This document shows, piece by piece, positions 10,781-21,892 of a DNA stretch of 64,000 bases. Location of the stretch: NCBI GenBank assembly GCA_963575645.1, contig OY754466.1:10022001-10086000 (forward strand), written 5' to 3'. The translations under genes were made by a program, and so were the position numbers. The notes below the pieces were generated by a model. That model was not told the DNA's origin and did no database searches. It worked only from the letters and a program-made list of their open reading frames with translations. This stretch comes from Xanthostigma xanthostigma (taxonomy: Eukaryota; Arthropoda; Insecta; Raphidioptera; Raphidiidae). The first letter of the stretch is position 1. Every line of letters starts with the position of its first letter.

Positions 10781-10870
10781 TTCACTAGAACATTATTTAT
10801 GGTCAACGTTTCGGCAATATTTATTGCCTTCTTCAAGACCTTAAAAATCTTTAGTGAAAAGCCACAAACT
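10781..10870. repeat. Foldback fragment with AACGTTTCG core
   Basis: CAACGTTTCGGCAATATTTA with TTGCCTTCTTCAAG gives, on the minus strand, TTGAAGAA, a GGCAATA/TATTGCC hairpin, then CGAAACGTT. The layout is that of the other foldback cores, but no mirror arm is present. The 970 bp after it show nothing recognisable. Confidence 0.5.
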
Positions 10871-11854
10871 TGAAAACATAAAATTATTTAAAATCATTGT
10901 TGTCAAACATATAAAACTGTTTTTTTTAAAACTGAACTTCATTAATAATAAAAACTTTAAAAGTTCTTTTTTCAAAAATTATAAAATTATCCTTTAATTG
11001 TAAAAAATGATTTAATAATCTTAAATAATTTTTTACAAAGAATGGATAGGATTTTTTGCACGTATCACCTATAAATTTGCAACATTTTTGACAGTTCAAT
11101 TTTGAGCAAGATCACAAATAACCCGGATCTGTCCGAAACCCGATACCGAAGTAGTCTGTGTATACAGGATCTAAGATAAACTTGTGTGTGTCCCATATAT
11201 TTAATAACTTCTATATTGCTAGTGGCCGTAACTGGAAGCGTGGCCCATGAAGTAAGACAGCAATTGGCTGTTTTCTATCTCTTTCTTTTTACTTTAACCG
11301 TTGTGCGTCTGTAGTGGGGCAATTAGTAAGTGGAATAGAGCTTAGTTCCATGTGAGACTCAGAGTATAATAAGTGGGACAGACGTATATATGGCTACACC
11401 GTAGTGTTTAAGTCTTTCTCCCGATCCTTGGTAGCAATATAGAGGGTATTAAACATATGGTATAGACTATAGACTATCTCTGTTCCATAAGTAAATGTTC
11501 TAAGAGTGAAATTGGGTGCCATCAGTGATGTCAGCATGTTCTGCCGTAGATACTTATATAATGTGTATAACTTACACGTCATCGGTCTCATCTTGACGGC
11601 ATTATCGCGTTTCCTATTCATAACTAGTTCATTTCATTTTAAATGAAATAATACATCGTCAAACCAATCGATTTCTAAAGGCAATTTTTATTGTTAGTGG
11701 AACTAACAAACTATCGCGTCATTCTACAGCCAAAAAATAAGCTTTCGGCTATTTTTTTTTCGGAGAAAAAATATTGTATTGTTATCAGAATTGTGTATGT
11801 ATTTAAAGTTTCAAATTGGTCGGATATATGGCAGCGGGTTAAAATTGGAATACA

Positions 11855-12327
11855 AAATTAGACTGACTGACAGAATGACTAACTGACTGACTGACGCACA
11901 GCTCAAACCAGTGGACGGATTGAACTGAAATTTGGCACACAGATAGTTATTACGACGTAGGTAACCGCTAAGAACAGATTTTTGAAAATTCAACTCCTAT
12001 AAGGGTGTAACGGAGGTTCAAAATTTGCATGGAGAAATCATATAAGATAGATGCATCATTTCGAAAATGCGCAGGATAACTCCTGTCAACAAATAAATAA
12101 ACACGTGTTTCGTGCTTTTTCAAAAACAAACCCTTCGGAGACTCTTCAGAGTCTAAAAATCAACATGAGTGTCATTTTCAAGATCAGTCAGGACGTTGAT
12201 TACGTGAATGTCATCAATTTTAAAATTTATTAGGTGGGATCTACGTCTAGAAAGGAGTAACTATGCCAAATAATGGGAATGCATCCGTGTTTCGTTTCAA
12301 TCGCGTTCGAAGCCGCGGGTAACGGCC
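11855..12327 (+). mobile_element. Helitron-like repeat, GCGGGTAACGG subfamily
   Basis: It runs from a GACTGACTGAC-rich stretch to GAAGCCGCGGGTAACGGCCA: a hairpin and a decayed CTAG (CCAG). Its full length matches, inverted, the interrupted copy at 22565-23430. At 12021-12050 it keeps the uninterrupted TA target used by the element inserted in that other copy. Superfamily assigned from the 3' end only. Confidence 0.5.
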
Positions 12328-12409
12328 AGTTAGCAATATAGGAGTATTAAATATGTGGTCTATAATTTCTATGTCTGTCTGTCTCTCTCGCATCTTGTTT
12401 TGAACAATA

Positions 12410-13027
12410 TAGTGATGTGTCCACATGACTCTTTACTGGGAGCTGGCTCCGTGCGCTCGGCTCACTAAAAAGAGTCGCTCAGAGCGAGTCGTTCAAAGGA
12501 ACGACACTAGACAGTGCGCACGACACAAGAGTGCAGACTGCAGAGATGTGAACTGTCATCATACATGCTCAGGAGTCACGTAGCATTGCACAGCACAATA
12601 CACACACTCAGCTCTGAGCTCATTTTAATATGATTCTGATCTTATATTATTCGCATTTCGGATAAATTATAAAGTATAATAAAAGCTTAACAATAATAAT
12701 GTTTATTGTTACAATATTATATCTTTGTCAACGACGTCAATGTGAATGGTTTAAGTCACTGTTAAGCTTAGTACTATTACGCTTACAGTGTGCCATTCTA
12801 CATTAAATGACTCAGCAAAGATAACTCCGTACGTGCAAAATTCACTAGTGCCTCTGTGGCCTGTGCTGTGTGCGCTCTGTAAGTGTGCGAATGCAACAGT
12901 ACAGAACAGCTCAGCACAGAGCAATGGCGCTCGAAGTGAATCATTCACAAAAAAAAGAGCGACTCGCTCCGCTCTAAGAAAGGAGTCGCTCATCATGAAC
13001 GACTCACTCTGGAGCGACACATCACTG
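12410..13027. mobile_element. hAT-type MITE, family TAGTGATGTGTC
   Basis: The ends TAGTGATGTGTC and inverted CAGTGATGTGTC are flanked by the exact 8-bp duplication GAACAATA (12402-12409 and 13028-13035). Subterminal regions are rich in GAGCGACTC/GAGTCGCTC repeats. No transposase. Other copies lie at 15439, 16516 (partial) and 41219 (partial). Frames inside are shadows of the repeat. Confidence 0.85.
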
Positions 13028-13035
13028 GAACAATA

Positions 13036-13589
13036 ATGTCGTTCAAACTGGTTCACTCGTGTTGGGTTTGCAACGGAGGATATAATTTTTAGCGGGTCAC
13101 AGCAGAACAATAAACAGAATGTGGTGCTGTTGTAACTAATATTTCATAATAATAAACATATACACGTTTCATGAGATTGTATACTCGTTGCTCTTGAAAT
13201 TTAAATGGCCCGGAAAACAACTGTCACTGTCACAGTTGTTGCTCGGCGGTGTATTTTTTAAATGTCAGCGCAGTAACTGACATATCACTTTTTGCACATT
13301 ACACATATTCGTTAGTAATCTGCATGCGTGTCGCTGCTGATGAGGTTTGTTACAGCAGAGTGCTTTCTGGTCCCCCCCCCCCCAACGAAATATATCACAT
13401 CAAAAACATAAATGTGAAATAAAGGGCCAAGTTTGATACAGAGAACAAGTGACTTTGCCAAGGTGGCGGCAAGTTTACATACACAGTCATTTTTAAAAAC
13501 GTGCAAAAAGAAAATTTTGAAAGTCCGTTTCTCTTTCATTTTTTTTTACCCACGACGGAACGACGAAGGTATATGCGTTTAGCCTGAGA
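13036..13589. other. No gene recognised
   Basis: Contains GTCACTGTCACAGTTGTTGC and a C-run at 13374-13383; no gene or defined repeat. Confidence 0.4.
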
Positions 13590-13904
13590 GTTTGTTTGTT
13601 AGTTTGTTTGTTTGTTAGTTTGTTTGTTAGTTTGTTTGTTAGTATGTTTGTTTGTTTGTTAGTTTGTTTGTTAGTTTGTTTGTTAGTTTGTTTGTTAGTT
13701 TGTTTGTTAGTTTGTTTGTTAGTTTGTTTGTTAGTTTGTTTGTTAGTTTGTTTGTTAGTTTGTTTGTTAGTTTGTTTGTTAGTTTGTTTGTTAGTTTGTT
13801 AGTTTGTTAGTTTGTTTGTTAGTTTGTTTGTTAGTTTGTTTGTTAGTTTGTTTGTTAGTTTGTTAGTTTGTTTGTTAGTTTGTTTGTTAGTTTGTTTGTT
13901 TGTA
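13590..13904. repeat. 12-bp minisatellite (TTTGTTTGTTAG)n
   Basis: About 25 units, mostly TTTGTTTGTTAG with some 8-bp TTTGTTAG units. Because 12 is a multiple of three it stays open as a Leu-Val-Cys repeat frame; this is a by-product, not a protein. Confidence 0.95.
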
Positions 13905-14210
13905 ATTCATCTGCGATGGTGCTTAGATAGATATTACGATGGTAACGCTCCAGGAGGCGCTGCACTGCTCAAAAAATTAATCGCAAAAACCATAACAAAC
14001 GTGCTACGCACGAACAGATCGAACAAGCGTCCGTTAGTAGTCGTTTTGACAGCAATACACTTGGACATTTATTAAAAACACAATTATGAGCACTCTCGCA
14101 CATAATGCGATTCGACAGCTAGGCTATCAGATATAGCTACACTGTGTGCGCTTGTTCGGCCAGACCATCTGAACACACTTTTAGAAAATATAAATGTTGT
14201 AATAGAATAA

Positions 14211-14482
14211 GAATTAAATAAAATTCTAAAATCCCCCGACTTAACCGCAGGTAAGTAACCATAGAAAATCCGTCGGGGGCTGGCATTCGCTGTCCTGAAA
14301 TGAACTAAAATATAGCAATTTTAGAGTATGTGGCTGATTGAAATCACGTTTGGTACGTAAATAACTGTAGTCTAATTTATATTCTTCTATTATTAATTCA
14401 GGGCAGCGAATGGAAGACCCGCCGGATTTTCTTTGGTTACTTACCTGTGTTGTCGGGGATTTTAGAATTTTATTTAATTCTT
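14211..14482. repeat. Palindrome whose arms contain an exon-like end and splice donor
   Basis: Arms 14211-14300 and 14400-14482 are inverted copies: ATTAAATAAAATTCTAAAAT with GGTAAGTAACC and AAAATCCG. In both arms the outward-in reading gives codons for ELNKILKSP, then CAG|GTAAGT, a perfect splice donor. On the minus strand the frame extends outside the arm to an ATG (start about 14519): MAKPTTNVNEIEKELNKILK then SPTTQ, then the donor. The palindrome could derive from an exon/intron junction of a real gene, duplicated inverted and dispersed. Source gene unknown. Confidence 0.6.
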
Positions 14483-14520
14483 TTTCTATTTCATTTACAT
14501 TCGTCGTGGGTTTTGCCAAA

Positions 14521-15438
14521 ATTTTGTTTTATTTGAGTTTTCATAAAAATGTTACTTGAAATATTTGATTTTTACACGCTGCTAATAAAAAAGAATCAAC
14601 TAAAAAATCACATGTGTAGATGATTTAAAAAACATATTTTATCATTAATAATTTAATAGTTATTGGCGTAACTAGTAGTCTAAGTCATTCATGGCGCGCT
14701 GACAGGTCATGACTTAGCCTACAAGTTACGCCCATAATTTTATTCAACAATTGCGCGTTATTCATGTTTTATTTATTGTTATTAACGAGATGTTGTAAAT
14801 ATCTATTTATTTCTTTATAAAAAAAACTGTCAATACTAACAGCACCAAACAGCACGATTCAATGTTTTGGTTTGAGGTTAGCCGGTTATGAATAAACTCC
14901 ATGTCGAAAACATTCGGCCCCTCAATTTTAGCCTCAATGGGTAACAACGGAGTTGCTGTTACCTACTATTTCGTTACGACTCAGAAAATAGTTACGTTTA
15001 TTTTCATTACTCCACAATGGCCGAGCTAGTAGGAATCTTCATTGAGTTATGACAAGTAATTGTCACCAGTCGGTAAATGGCTATTTAGGGTTCGGTTTTT
15101 AGGCATGATAAAACATGAATAGCGCGCATGAGTTGAATAAATAAAAATATTGGTCTGCTTATCCAAAAAATCATTTATTTAAATACAAAATTAGCCGTAC
15201 TACAATCAAACAAAACTAACAATGTTCAGTGTACAACTGGCGCTTCAGGAATATAATTGAAAAGTTTTTATATTTAATTGATAGGGAAGATCAAATAGCT
15301 GCTGCAAAATATTTCCGTTTAATTAGTGTTTGGCTAAGTCCTCTGTAGGCGGCATGTTTTTGGGGTTTGTTCAGAATTCAATTAACTGTAATTCCACCTG
15401 CTCGATTAGTCGGCCACCGTACAAAGTGCTGACTGTAC
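14521..15438. other. No gene recognised
   Basis: AT-rich. One short hairpin of GGCGTAACTAGTAGTCTAAG and its decayed inverse occurs at 14664-14735. No coding support. Confidence 0.4.
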
Positions 15439-16054
15439 TAGTGAAGTGTCGCTCCTGAGCGAGTCGTTCATAATGAACGACTCCCTTCTCGGATCGGAGC
15501 GAGTCGCTCTTTTTTTGTGAATGACTCACTCCGAGCGCCATTCCTCTGTGCTGAGCTGTTCTGTACTGTTGCATTCGCAAATTTACAGAGCGCACACAGC
15601 ACAGGCCACAGAGGCACTAGTGAATTTTGCACGTACGGAGTTATCTTTGCTGAGTCATTTAATTTTGAATGACATACTGTAAGTGTAATAGTACTAAGCT
15701 TACAGTGACTTAAACCATTCACATTAACGTCGTTGACAAAGATATAATATTGTAACAATAAACATTATTATTGTTAAGCTTTCATTATACTTTGTAGTTC
15801 ATCCGAAATATGTGAATGATGTAAGATCAGAATCATATTAAAATGAGCTCAGAGCCGAGTGTGTATTGTGCTGTGCAATGGTACGTGACTTCTGAGCATG
15901 CATGATGACAGTTCACATCTCTACAGTCTGCACCCTTGTGTAGTACGTACTGTCTAGTGTCGCTCCTTTGAACGAATCCCTCTGAGCGACTCTCTTTAGT
16001 GAGCAGAGCGCACGGAGCCAGCTTTCAATAAAGAGTTATGTGGACACATCACTA
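15439..16054. mobile_element. hAT-type MITE, family TAGTGATGTGTC, inverted copy
   Basis: Same family as 12410 in the opposite orientation: ends TAGTGAAGTGTC and inverted TAGTGATGTGTC, length 616 against 618 bp. The flanks GACTGTAC and CTGTATGC look like a decayed target duplication. No coding sequence. Confidence 0.8.
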
Positions 16055-16308
16055 CTGTATGCAGAGTCGATTATATGTACAGAACGATCACCGCGACGCC
16101 ACCACCTCTCCGTCGTTCCAATGCCTCGGTTACGTCAAAAGTGTTCACATCAAGTGTAAAATGCTATTCATGTACACAGAACCGGCCTCTTCATCTATCG
16201 AAAACAGCTGTGCCTCGCTCTACTGTGCGATCGGCGAAAGAAGACCGGCGGGGAAAGGACAAGAAGTCGCTGATGAAATTATCGAAATTCATAGGCGGCG
16301 CATAGCAA
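16054..16308 (+). CDS. Possible coding exon, unidentified
   Basis: An open frame of 84 codons starts right at the MITE border and ends at TAG 16306-16308. From the first ATG (16075) it reads MYRTITATPPPLRRSNASV and finishes with KSLMKLSKFIGGA. Composition (Ser/Thr/Arg/Lys rich, mixed third positions, GC above the surroundings) looks more coding-like than the neighbouring repeats. I recognise no domain, see no clear acceptor with a pyrimidine tract, and find no polyadenylation signal nearby. It could be a last exon interrupted upstream by the MITE, or chance. Confidence 0.22.
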
Positions 16309-16515
16309 GGCATGCAAACAATGTATAGCTTTAAATTTTTGAGGCATTATTTTGAGCCTCTAACTCGCACATTTTAATTACATTCGCTATGACCTCCCTA
16401 GCGCCACTTCTAACTGTTTTTCCCTTTTTACTTCCCATTCAGACAACACATCTCAGCTTAGTTCGTGGACGCACACCTATGTACTGTCTGGTGTACGATT
16501 TTTTTGTACTGTTAG

Positions 16516-16829
16516 CAAGTGTCTTTGTCAACGACATCAATGTAAATGGTTTAAGTCACTGTAAGCTTAGTCTAGTGCACTTACAGTGTGTCATTCAACA
16601 TTAAATGACACAGCAAAGATAACTCCGTACGTGCAAAATTTACTAGTGCCTCTGTGGCCTGTGCTGTGTACGCTCTGTACTAAGTGTGCGAATGCAACAG
16701 TACAGAACAGCTCAGAACAGAGCAATGGCGCGCGGAGTGAGTCATTCACAAAAAAAGAGCGACTCGCTCCGCTCCAAAAGGGGAGTCGTTCATTATGAAT
16801 GACTCGCTCAGGAGCGACACATAAGTACT
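16516..16829. mobile_element. hAT-type MITE, half copy
   Basis: Matches the right half of the 12410 copy, from TTTGTCAACGACATCAATGT through CCTCTGTGGCCTGTGCTGTG to the GAGCGACACAT end. The left half is missing. Confidence 0.75.
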
Positions 16830-18382
16830 TGGATATTCGACTATTGAAATCGTTCGATTATTAATGTCTCAATTATCGAAATATATCAATTATTCTCATC
16901 GCTATCAAGAAGTGATTATAGATTGTTCTTGAATTTCTGGTTTAGGCTATCTAGAAGACTATAATGGAACGCTGTTATTAATATTCTAAGCGGTCGGTGT
17001 GCGGTTTGTGTGTGCTGCCGCGAGTTGCTGATCCACACAATGCCACCAAATATCGAACACTGAGCGAGCACTTCAAACATGTTTGATTATCTGATCGCAC
17101 GCTCAATTCACTCGTCATGATCGTATGTGCGTTGTTTATTCTCTCATTATGTTCTTGTTGTCTTCCCTCTCTCTCTCCGCCTCTCTCTCTCTCTTTCGGT
17201 TGTATGCCATACAAATCGTGTTTGCATATTGTTGCGGAAATAAAACATCGCACTTGCATTCTTTTATAAAATATGCTGAAAAACATATTTTTTTTTAATT
17301 AATTATTCTCTTTATATCTACGTGTTCTCTAGCATTTTTTTTGTCTCATATGCACATATTAAATTTTAGTTCAAATCGATTAAATTTTATTATAAAATTC
17401 ACATGTCAACCAAAACAATGAAGATAAAATATTTAAAAAATCTGTTTATTAACGTTTTGGAATATTTCATAAAAAAAATAAAAGCTAACAATTCGAGTCG
17501 AAAATTATTTTTTTCACACGAGTCCGTATAAAATAAACCGGTTTTTTTGCTGGATTCTTAAGCTCGAGATAATTTACCATTTTCATTACCTTTATATGAA
17601 AATTAATTCAAATTAAATAATTAAAGATTTTAATTTAGTATGTGCTTTAGTCTTTAATTTAGACTCTGGCCCGTTGAACCACCCCCATTATTATAAATGG
17701 TCCTTTTAGAAAAATCAGTCTGACACCCCTGCACTAGTTCATGCATTTTTTATGACGTCATTCACCGTTGTAAGCACTATTTAAAAAAAATAAAACGCTT
17801 TAATTGAATTATAAATAATTCGTAAAATGATGTTTTATTTAGAGAAGAAATTAATCAATTATTTTTTTCCAAAATAATAACATTTATTTTTCCAGCGTAG
17901 CTAAGGAAAACTAACTTTTACAATATTACAAAAAAGAGAGAGAGAGTTAATGTAACAAAACTTGCTACACCGTCATATTACGGCCGCTATATTATAACAG
18001 TACCGATATCCTAGGAAACCAGTGCTTTACGACTGCGCTAGTTGACCAAAACCTATAAAGATGTTCTATTCCAACACCAAAAACCTTGTCGGCTACTAAT
18101 TTATAAGTAGCATGTGGATAGTGTTTATATATTTCGACTAAACTTTGATGTTGGAACATGTGCTGAGCCAATGTTCGTGACAAACTGTATTTAACGAAAG
18201 TCTTATATATATTTTTTCTCCTTCTCGCTATTCTTCCTTTATTGTTATTTACACACATTAAATGTCATTTATAACAGAAATAACAATTTATCGAGTTTAT
18301 CTTTTTTATATATACTGATATTTTGAACTTAGCAAAAAGAAAATATACAGTACAAGTACATTTCATCGAATGCTATATAAGG
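16830..18382. other. No gene recognised; CT-rich patch
   Basis: A (CT)n patch lies at 17165-17196. A minus-strand frame of 88 codons at 17992-18258 has no recognisable motif or splice context and I do not call it. The rest is AT-rich. Confidence 0.4.
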
Positions 18383-19261
18383 TAAAAGGTATTCCAATAA
18401 GAGGTGTTATTTTGAATAGCCCGCTATTTCGGTAGATGTTACTTTTGGAGTTGTCATTTTTTGACATTTGACAAGTAGAAACTACGCCATTAATAAAAAT
18501 GGAACGATACACGCTTCAACAACGCATTGAAATTATTAAAATTCACTATAAAAATGGTGAAAATTTGGCAGAGACGGTTCGTAAAACTCGAACATTTTTG
18601 GGTCATCGTAAATCACCTTGTCGGACCGCAATACAGAAATTGGTGGAAAAATTCGAGCTGTTGGTACAAGTTAGTAATGTGAAGAATAAAACCTGTGCAC
18701 GTCGCTCAAGAACAGCCGAGAATATTGCTGCTGTAGCCGAAAGTGTTGAAGAAAACCCAGGTGAATGGATTGCGCTATCGAGAGATTATTAATGATTTTT
18801 TATGGCCGGAATTGGATGGTATTGATCTGGACAACGTTTACTTTCAACAAGACGGCACTACGTGCCACACAAGCAACGAAATCATTGATCTTTTACGGGA
18901 AAAGTTTCCGAACCGTGTATCTCTCGAAGAGGTGATCACAATTGGCCACCGAGATCTTGTGATTTAACACCTTGCGACTTCTTCCTTTAGGACCACGTGA
19001 AAGAGAAAGTCTACGCCAACAGCTCAGCGTCGATTCAAGACCTGAAAGATGGAATTCGTGAGGCTATCGAGGACATAGGGCAGACATGAAAAGGATATGG
19101 TCCTGTAGGCGTGGTCGTGGTGGTCATTTGGCTGATGTTATTTTCCATTATTAACGGCATACCTTCCTCTTTATAATGAAATAAACATCCGATCATTTAT
19201 CTCAAAAAATGGCATTTTCCTTTGAATATCAAAATAACATCTCTTATTGGAAAACCCTTTA
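18383..19261 (+). mobile_element. Internally deleted mariner-like element
   Basis: Terminal inverted repeats AAAGGTATTCCAATAAGAGG (left) and AAAGGGTTTTCCAATAAGAG (right, inverted) are flanked by TA. The length (879 bp) is below the usual ~1.3 kb of mariners because the middle of the transposase gene is gone. TATA-like and leader sequence between the left repeat and the ATG at 18499 is still recognisable. Confidence 0.9.
18499..18967 (+). pseudogene. Mariner transposase remnant
   Basis: The N-terminal part, MERYTLQQRIEIIKIHYKNG to about EENPG, is the helix-turn-helix DNA-binding region of a Tc1/mariner transposase. The reading then jumps, with a frame change at about 18745-18762, to VNGLRYREIINDFLWPELDG and VYFQQDGTTCHTSNEIIDLL. 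That segment is typical of the second catalytic aspartate region (FQQDG). The segment holding the first catalytic aspartate is deleted. After FPNRV the sequence drifts and stops at 18967, before the third catalytic residue; decayed C-terminal sequence continues to about 19090 (CTTGCGACTTCTTCCTTTAG). Not functional. Confidence 0.85.
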
Positions 19262-19576
19262 CATGGAAGCGCCGTCTCGCTTCAGACCTCGTACTTCTTA
19301 GTTACTATAGGACAGGCATGTCAAACTCATATGATATTGCGGGCCACATTATCTATTTTGTACTAAGTTAGGGGGTTGCGTGATTTTAATGTTAAAAAAT
19401 ATTATTAAAGTACGACTGTTAGAACGATTATATTATTAGACTCAATGTTTTTTTAACGTCTCGGCGGGCCGCATGTTTGACATTACTTGAAGATTGACTC
19501 TATTCAATAAATAGAGTAACTGTAATCATTGAAGTTAATGATGAGTATTTGGAAAGAATTCCGTGGCATAAGGATC

Positions 19577-19741
19577 GAAAATGAAGCAATACTGAGATTT
19601 TTTAAACTTGCATTTAATACTAACGTTTCGATACGTTTTGTATCATCTTCAGAGTGTTCAAATGAAGATGATACAAAACGTATCGAAACGTTAGTATTAA
19701 ATGCAAGTTCAAAAAATCTCAGTATTGCTTCATTTTCTCAT
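19577..19741. repeat. Foldback element, near-perfect palindrome
   Basis: Arms 19577-19651 and 19662-19741 match almost base for base (AATGAAGCAATACTGAGATT and TACTAACGTTTCGATACG on the left). The core reads ATGAAGATGATACAAAACGT then ATCGAAACGTTA, with a 10-bp loop. Together they would form one long hairpin. Different arms from family A but the same core layout. Confidence 0.9.
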
Positions 19742-19910
19742 CTTTGACATATGTGATAAAGGATTTAGTTACTAGTTTTAATTGTGTCTTGACATATAAA
19801 GTTTGAATTAAATTGATATCGTCGTACAGATATTTATAATAATTTATTTATGCACCCGACCACGCCTTGCAGTGGCTCAGTCTGGTTTTCGTGTCTTGCT
19901 GTCACGTTCC

Positions 19911-20190
19911 GCAGATGACGCTCCCGTTGCCGTATAATATTTAGTATAGCGTGTGTTGCTTTAACATCCAACAGACGGCGTTGTGTTCAACAGATGGCGC
20001 TTCCGTTGCCACAAAATATTTAGTATGGCGTGTGTTGCTTTGACGTCCAGCAGATGATGCTATATTCACCAGATGATGCTCCCGTTGCAGTAAAATATTT
20101 AGTATAGCGTGTGTCACTTTGGCGTCCAACAGATGTTGCTATAGTCACCAGATGGCACTCCCGTTGCCGTAAAAGGTTTAATAGAGCGCG
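19911..20190. repeat. Tandem repeat, ~79-bp unit x 3.3
   Basis: Units begin near 19911, 19993, 20070 and 20148 with CAGATGRCGCTCCCGTTGCC and continue with TATTTAGTATAGCGTGTGT. Identity is moderate, so it is an older array. Overlapping minus frames are shadows. Confidence 0.85.
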
Positions 20191-20904
20191 TGTATATAAA
20201 ATATGCGAAAGGAGATTAACTTCCGTCGCGTTTGGCATTTTGATCAAACTGTCTGTTTTTATATAAATAAAATTAAAAGAAAATTGCACAAACAGTAATT
20301 ACCTTTAACATTATGTAGATACTAATAGTGGAATGATTTGAAACAATAAGAAACAGGAAAAATGAAAGAATAGCAAAAGGACGATAAAATCATCAATAAA
20401 ATAAAGTATAATGGCATCGATTTCGATTTCACACAAGAAATGGAATACGATATTACAAATTTCAATTCACAATATAACGATACAACATTAAAATCATTTT
20501 GAAAATGCGTTCTGCATACACAATCCGGCAAAACCGATGTCCTACACATATATATATGCATGCGTTCAGAATATAGGGACTATACTTAGAACATTTAATT
20601 GTGGAACAGGAATTGTCTTTAACCAATTTCCACTATAGGAATACTAACTTTTACCCGCGACTTAGTCCGCGTGGAATCAGTGTGTACAATTTATATAATT
20701 GATGAAAAAATTCATAAATTCAATTAACCATGCTATATGCAACGTCTGATTAGTATACTCTTCAATATTTGTCTGAAAAATTTTATTGAACATACTATAT
20801 TATATATCATGCCCGTAGCATAATTTTGTCCGGCCCGCGAAGCATTTTATAAATTTTAGAAAAATAGTAAGGAAATAGCAAGAGCCAGAACAGACGAAAA
20901 AAGG
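20191..20904. other. No gene recognised
   Basis: AT-rich. TTACCCGCGACTTAGTCCGC at about 20652 is a short relic of the Helitron-like 3' hairpin module. Confidence 0.35.
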
Positions 20905-21016
20905 ATCTAAGGAGCTTCTTTTTTGCTCTCCAAATGCGGGAATAGAATGTGAGGACCTTTTTTTTGCTCTCCAAATGCGGAAACAGTAAGTGAGGACCTT
21001 TTTTTTTGCTCTGCAA
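20905..21016. repeat. Short tandem repeat, ~48-bp unit
   Basis: TTTTTTTGCTCTCCAAATGC recurs with GGACC spacers two and a half times. Not coding. Confidence 0.75.
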
Positions 21017-21280
21017 ATTTTTGGACCAAGGTTAAATTTTCAAATAAAAAGAATTACAATAAAGGCATTTCACGACTAAATAGTCCGTTATCTTATGTAA
21101 TATTTTTTAAGTCGAAATGTGTGATTTCTAACATAGAATATAGTTATATAGATATTCCAAAGACTAGACAATTATCTAATAATAATATAATCATAATAAT
21201 AATAATTTGTGTATTTTTATTGAGGAAATAAATAAATAAAGAAAATTAAATAATAAATAAAAATCTTAACCCCACAATAA

Positions 21281-21892
21281 TCTATACTAATATATAAAGC
21301 TGAAGAGTTTGTTTGTTTGTTTGAACGCGCTAATCTCAGGAACTACTGGTTCAAATTGAAATTTTTTTTTTTGGATAGCCCATTTATCGAAGAAGGCTAT
21401 AGGCTATATAATATTACGCTACGACCATTAGGAGCGGAACATTAATGAAAAATGTTGCAAAGTGTATCTCAAAAATAAGCTTCTATTCATGTAAAATGCA
21501 CTAACTAGATATACTCATATTAGCGTTGTGAGCACACAACCTCAGGTGGCTCAATCGGTAGAGCATGCGACTGTCAATATCAGGGTCGTGGGTCAAGCCC
21601 CACGTTGGATGAATATATTTCTATTTATTTTTTTTTTATTTTCTATATTGCTTTCTACTAAGGCTTACATTTAAATTTATTTTAATTTTATTTAATTAAA
21701 AAAAATTATTAGTTAAAAAAAGTATAAATACGGCTTTTTATCGACAAAAACTTTTGAACGATAACTCCGATCATTATGAAATTTGGACACAACATTCATC
21801 TCGGTAAACTAAGATAAAATATGTGTGTACTCATGTTCCTCCCTTCCCCATTCGTTCTTTTACACCCGGGTGAAACCGGACGGGACCGCTAG
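21281..21892 (+). mobile_element. Complete non-autonomous Helitron, family 1, with tRNA-like insert
   Basis: It starts TCTATACTAATATATAAAGC and ends with CACCCGGGTGAAACCGGACG and CTAG, exactly between A (21280) and T (21893). These are the structural requirements of a Helitron: 5' TC, 3' hairpin plus CTAG, A/T target, no target duplication. Length 612 bp, no protein. Internal sequence includes CGCGCTAATCTCAGGAACTA and a tRNA-Lys-like segment at 21540-21612. Best-preserved member of its family here. Confidence 0.9.
21540..21612 (+). tRNA. tRNA-Lys-like pseudogene within the Helitron
   Basis: GGCTCAATCGGTAGAGCATG (D arm/A box), then AGGGTCGTGGGT and AAGCCCCACGTTGG, follow the eukaryotic tRNA-Lys(CTT) sequence closely. 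The anticodon position reads GTC instead of CTT, one T is missing from the T loop, and the acceptor stem no longer pairs. Probably a tRNA or tRNA-derived SINE head captured by the Helitron. Confidence 0.6.

Noticed and set aside
13596-14075. Open frames of Leu-Val-Cys repeats
   Set aside because: They arise from the 12-bp (TTTGTTTGTTAG)n minisatellite, whose unit is divisible by three.
16978-17286. 102-codon minus-strand ORF
   Set aside because: Spans a (CT)n patch that gives GEREGR-type low complexity; no domain or splice evidence.
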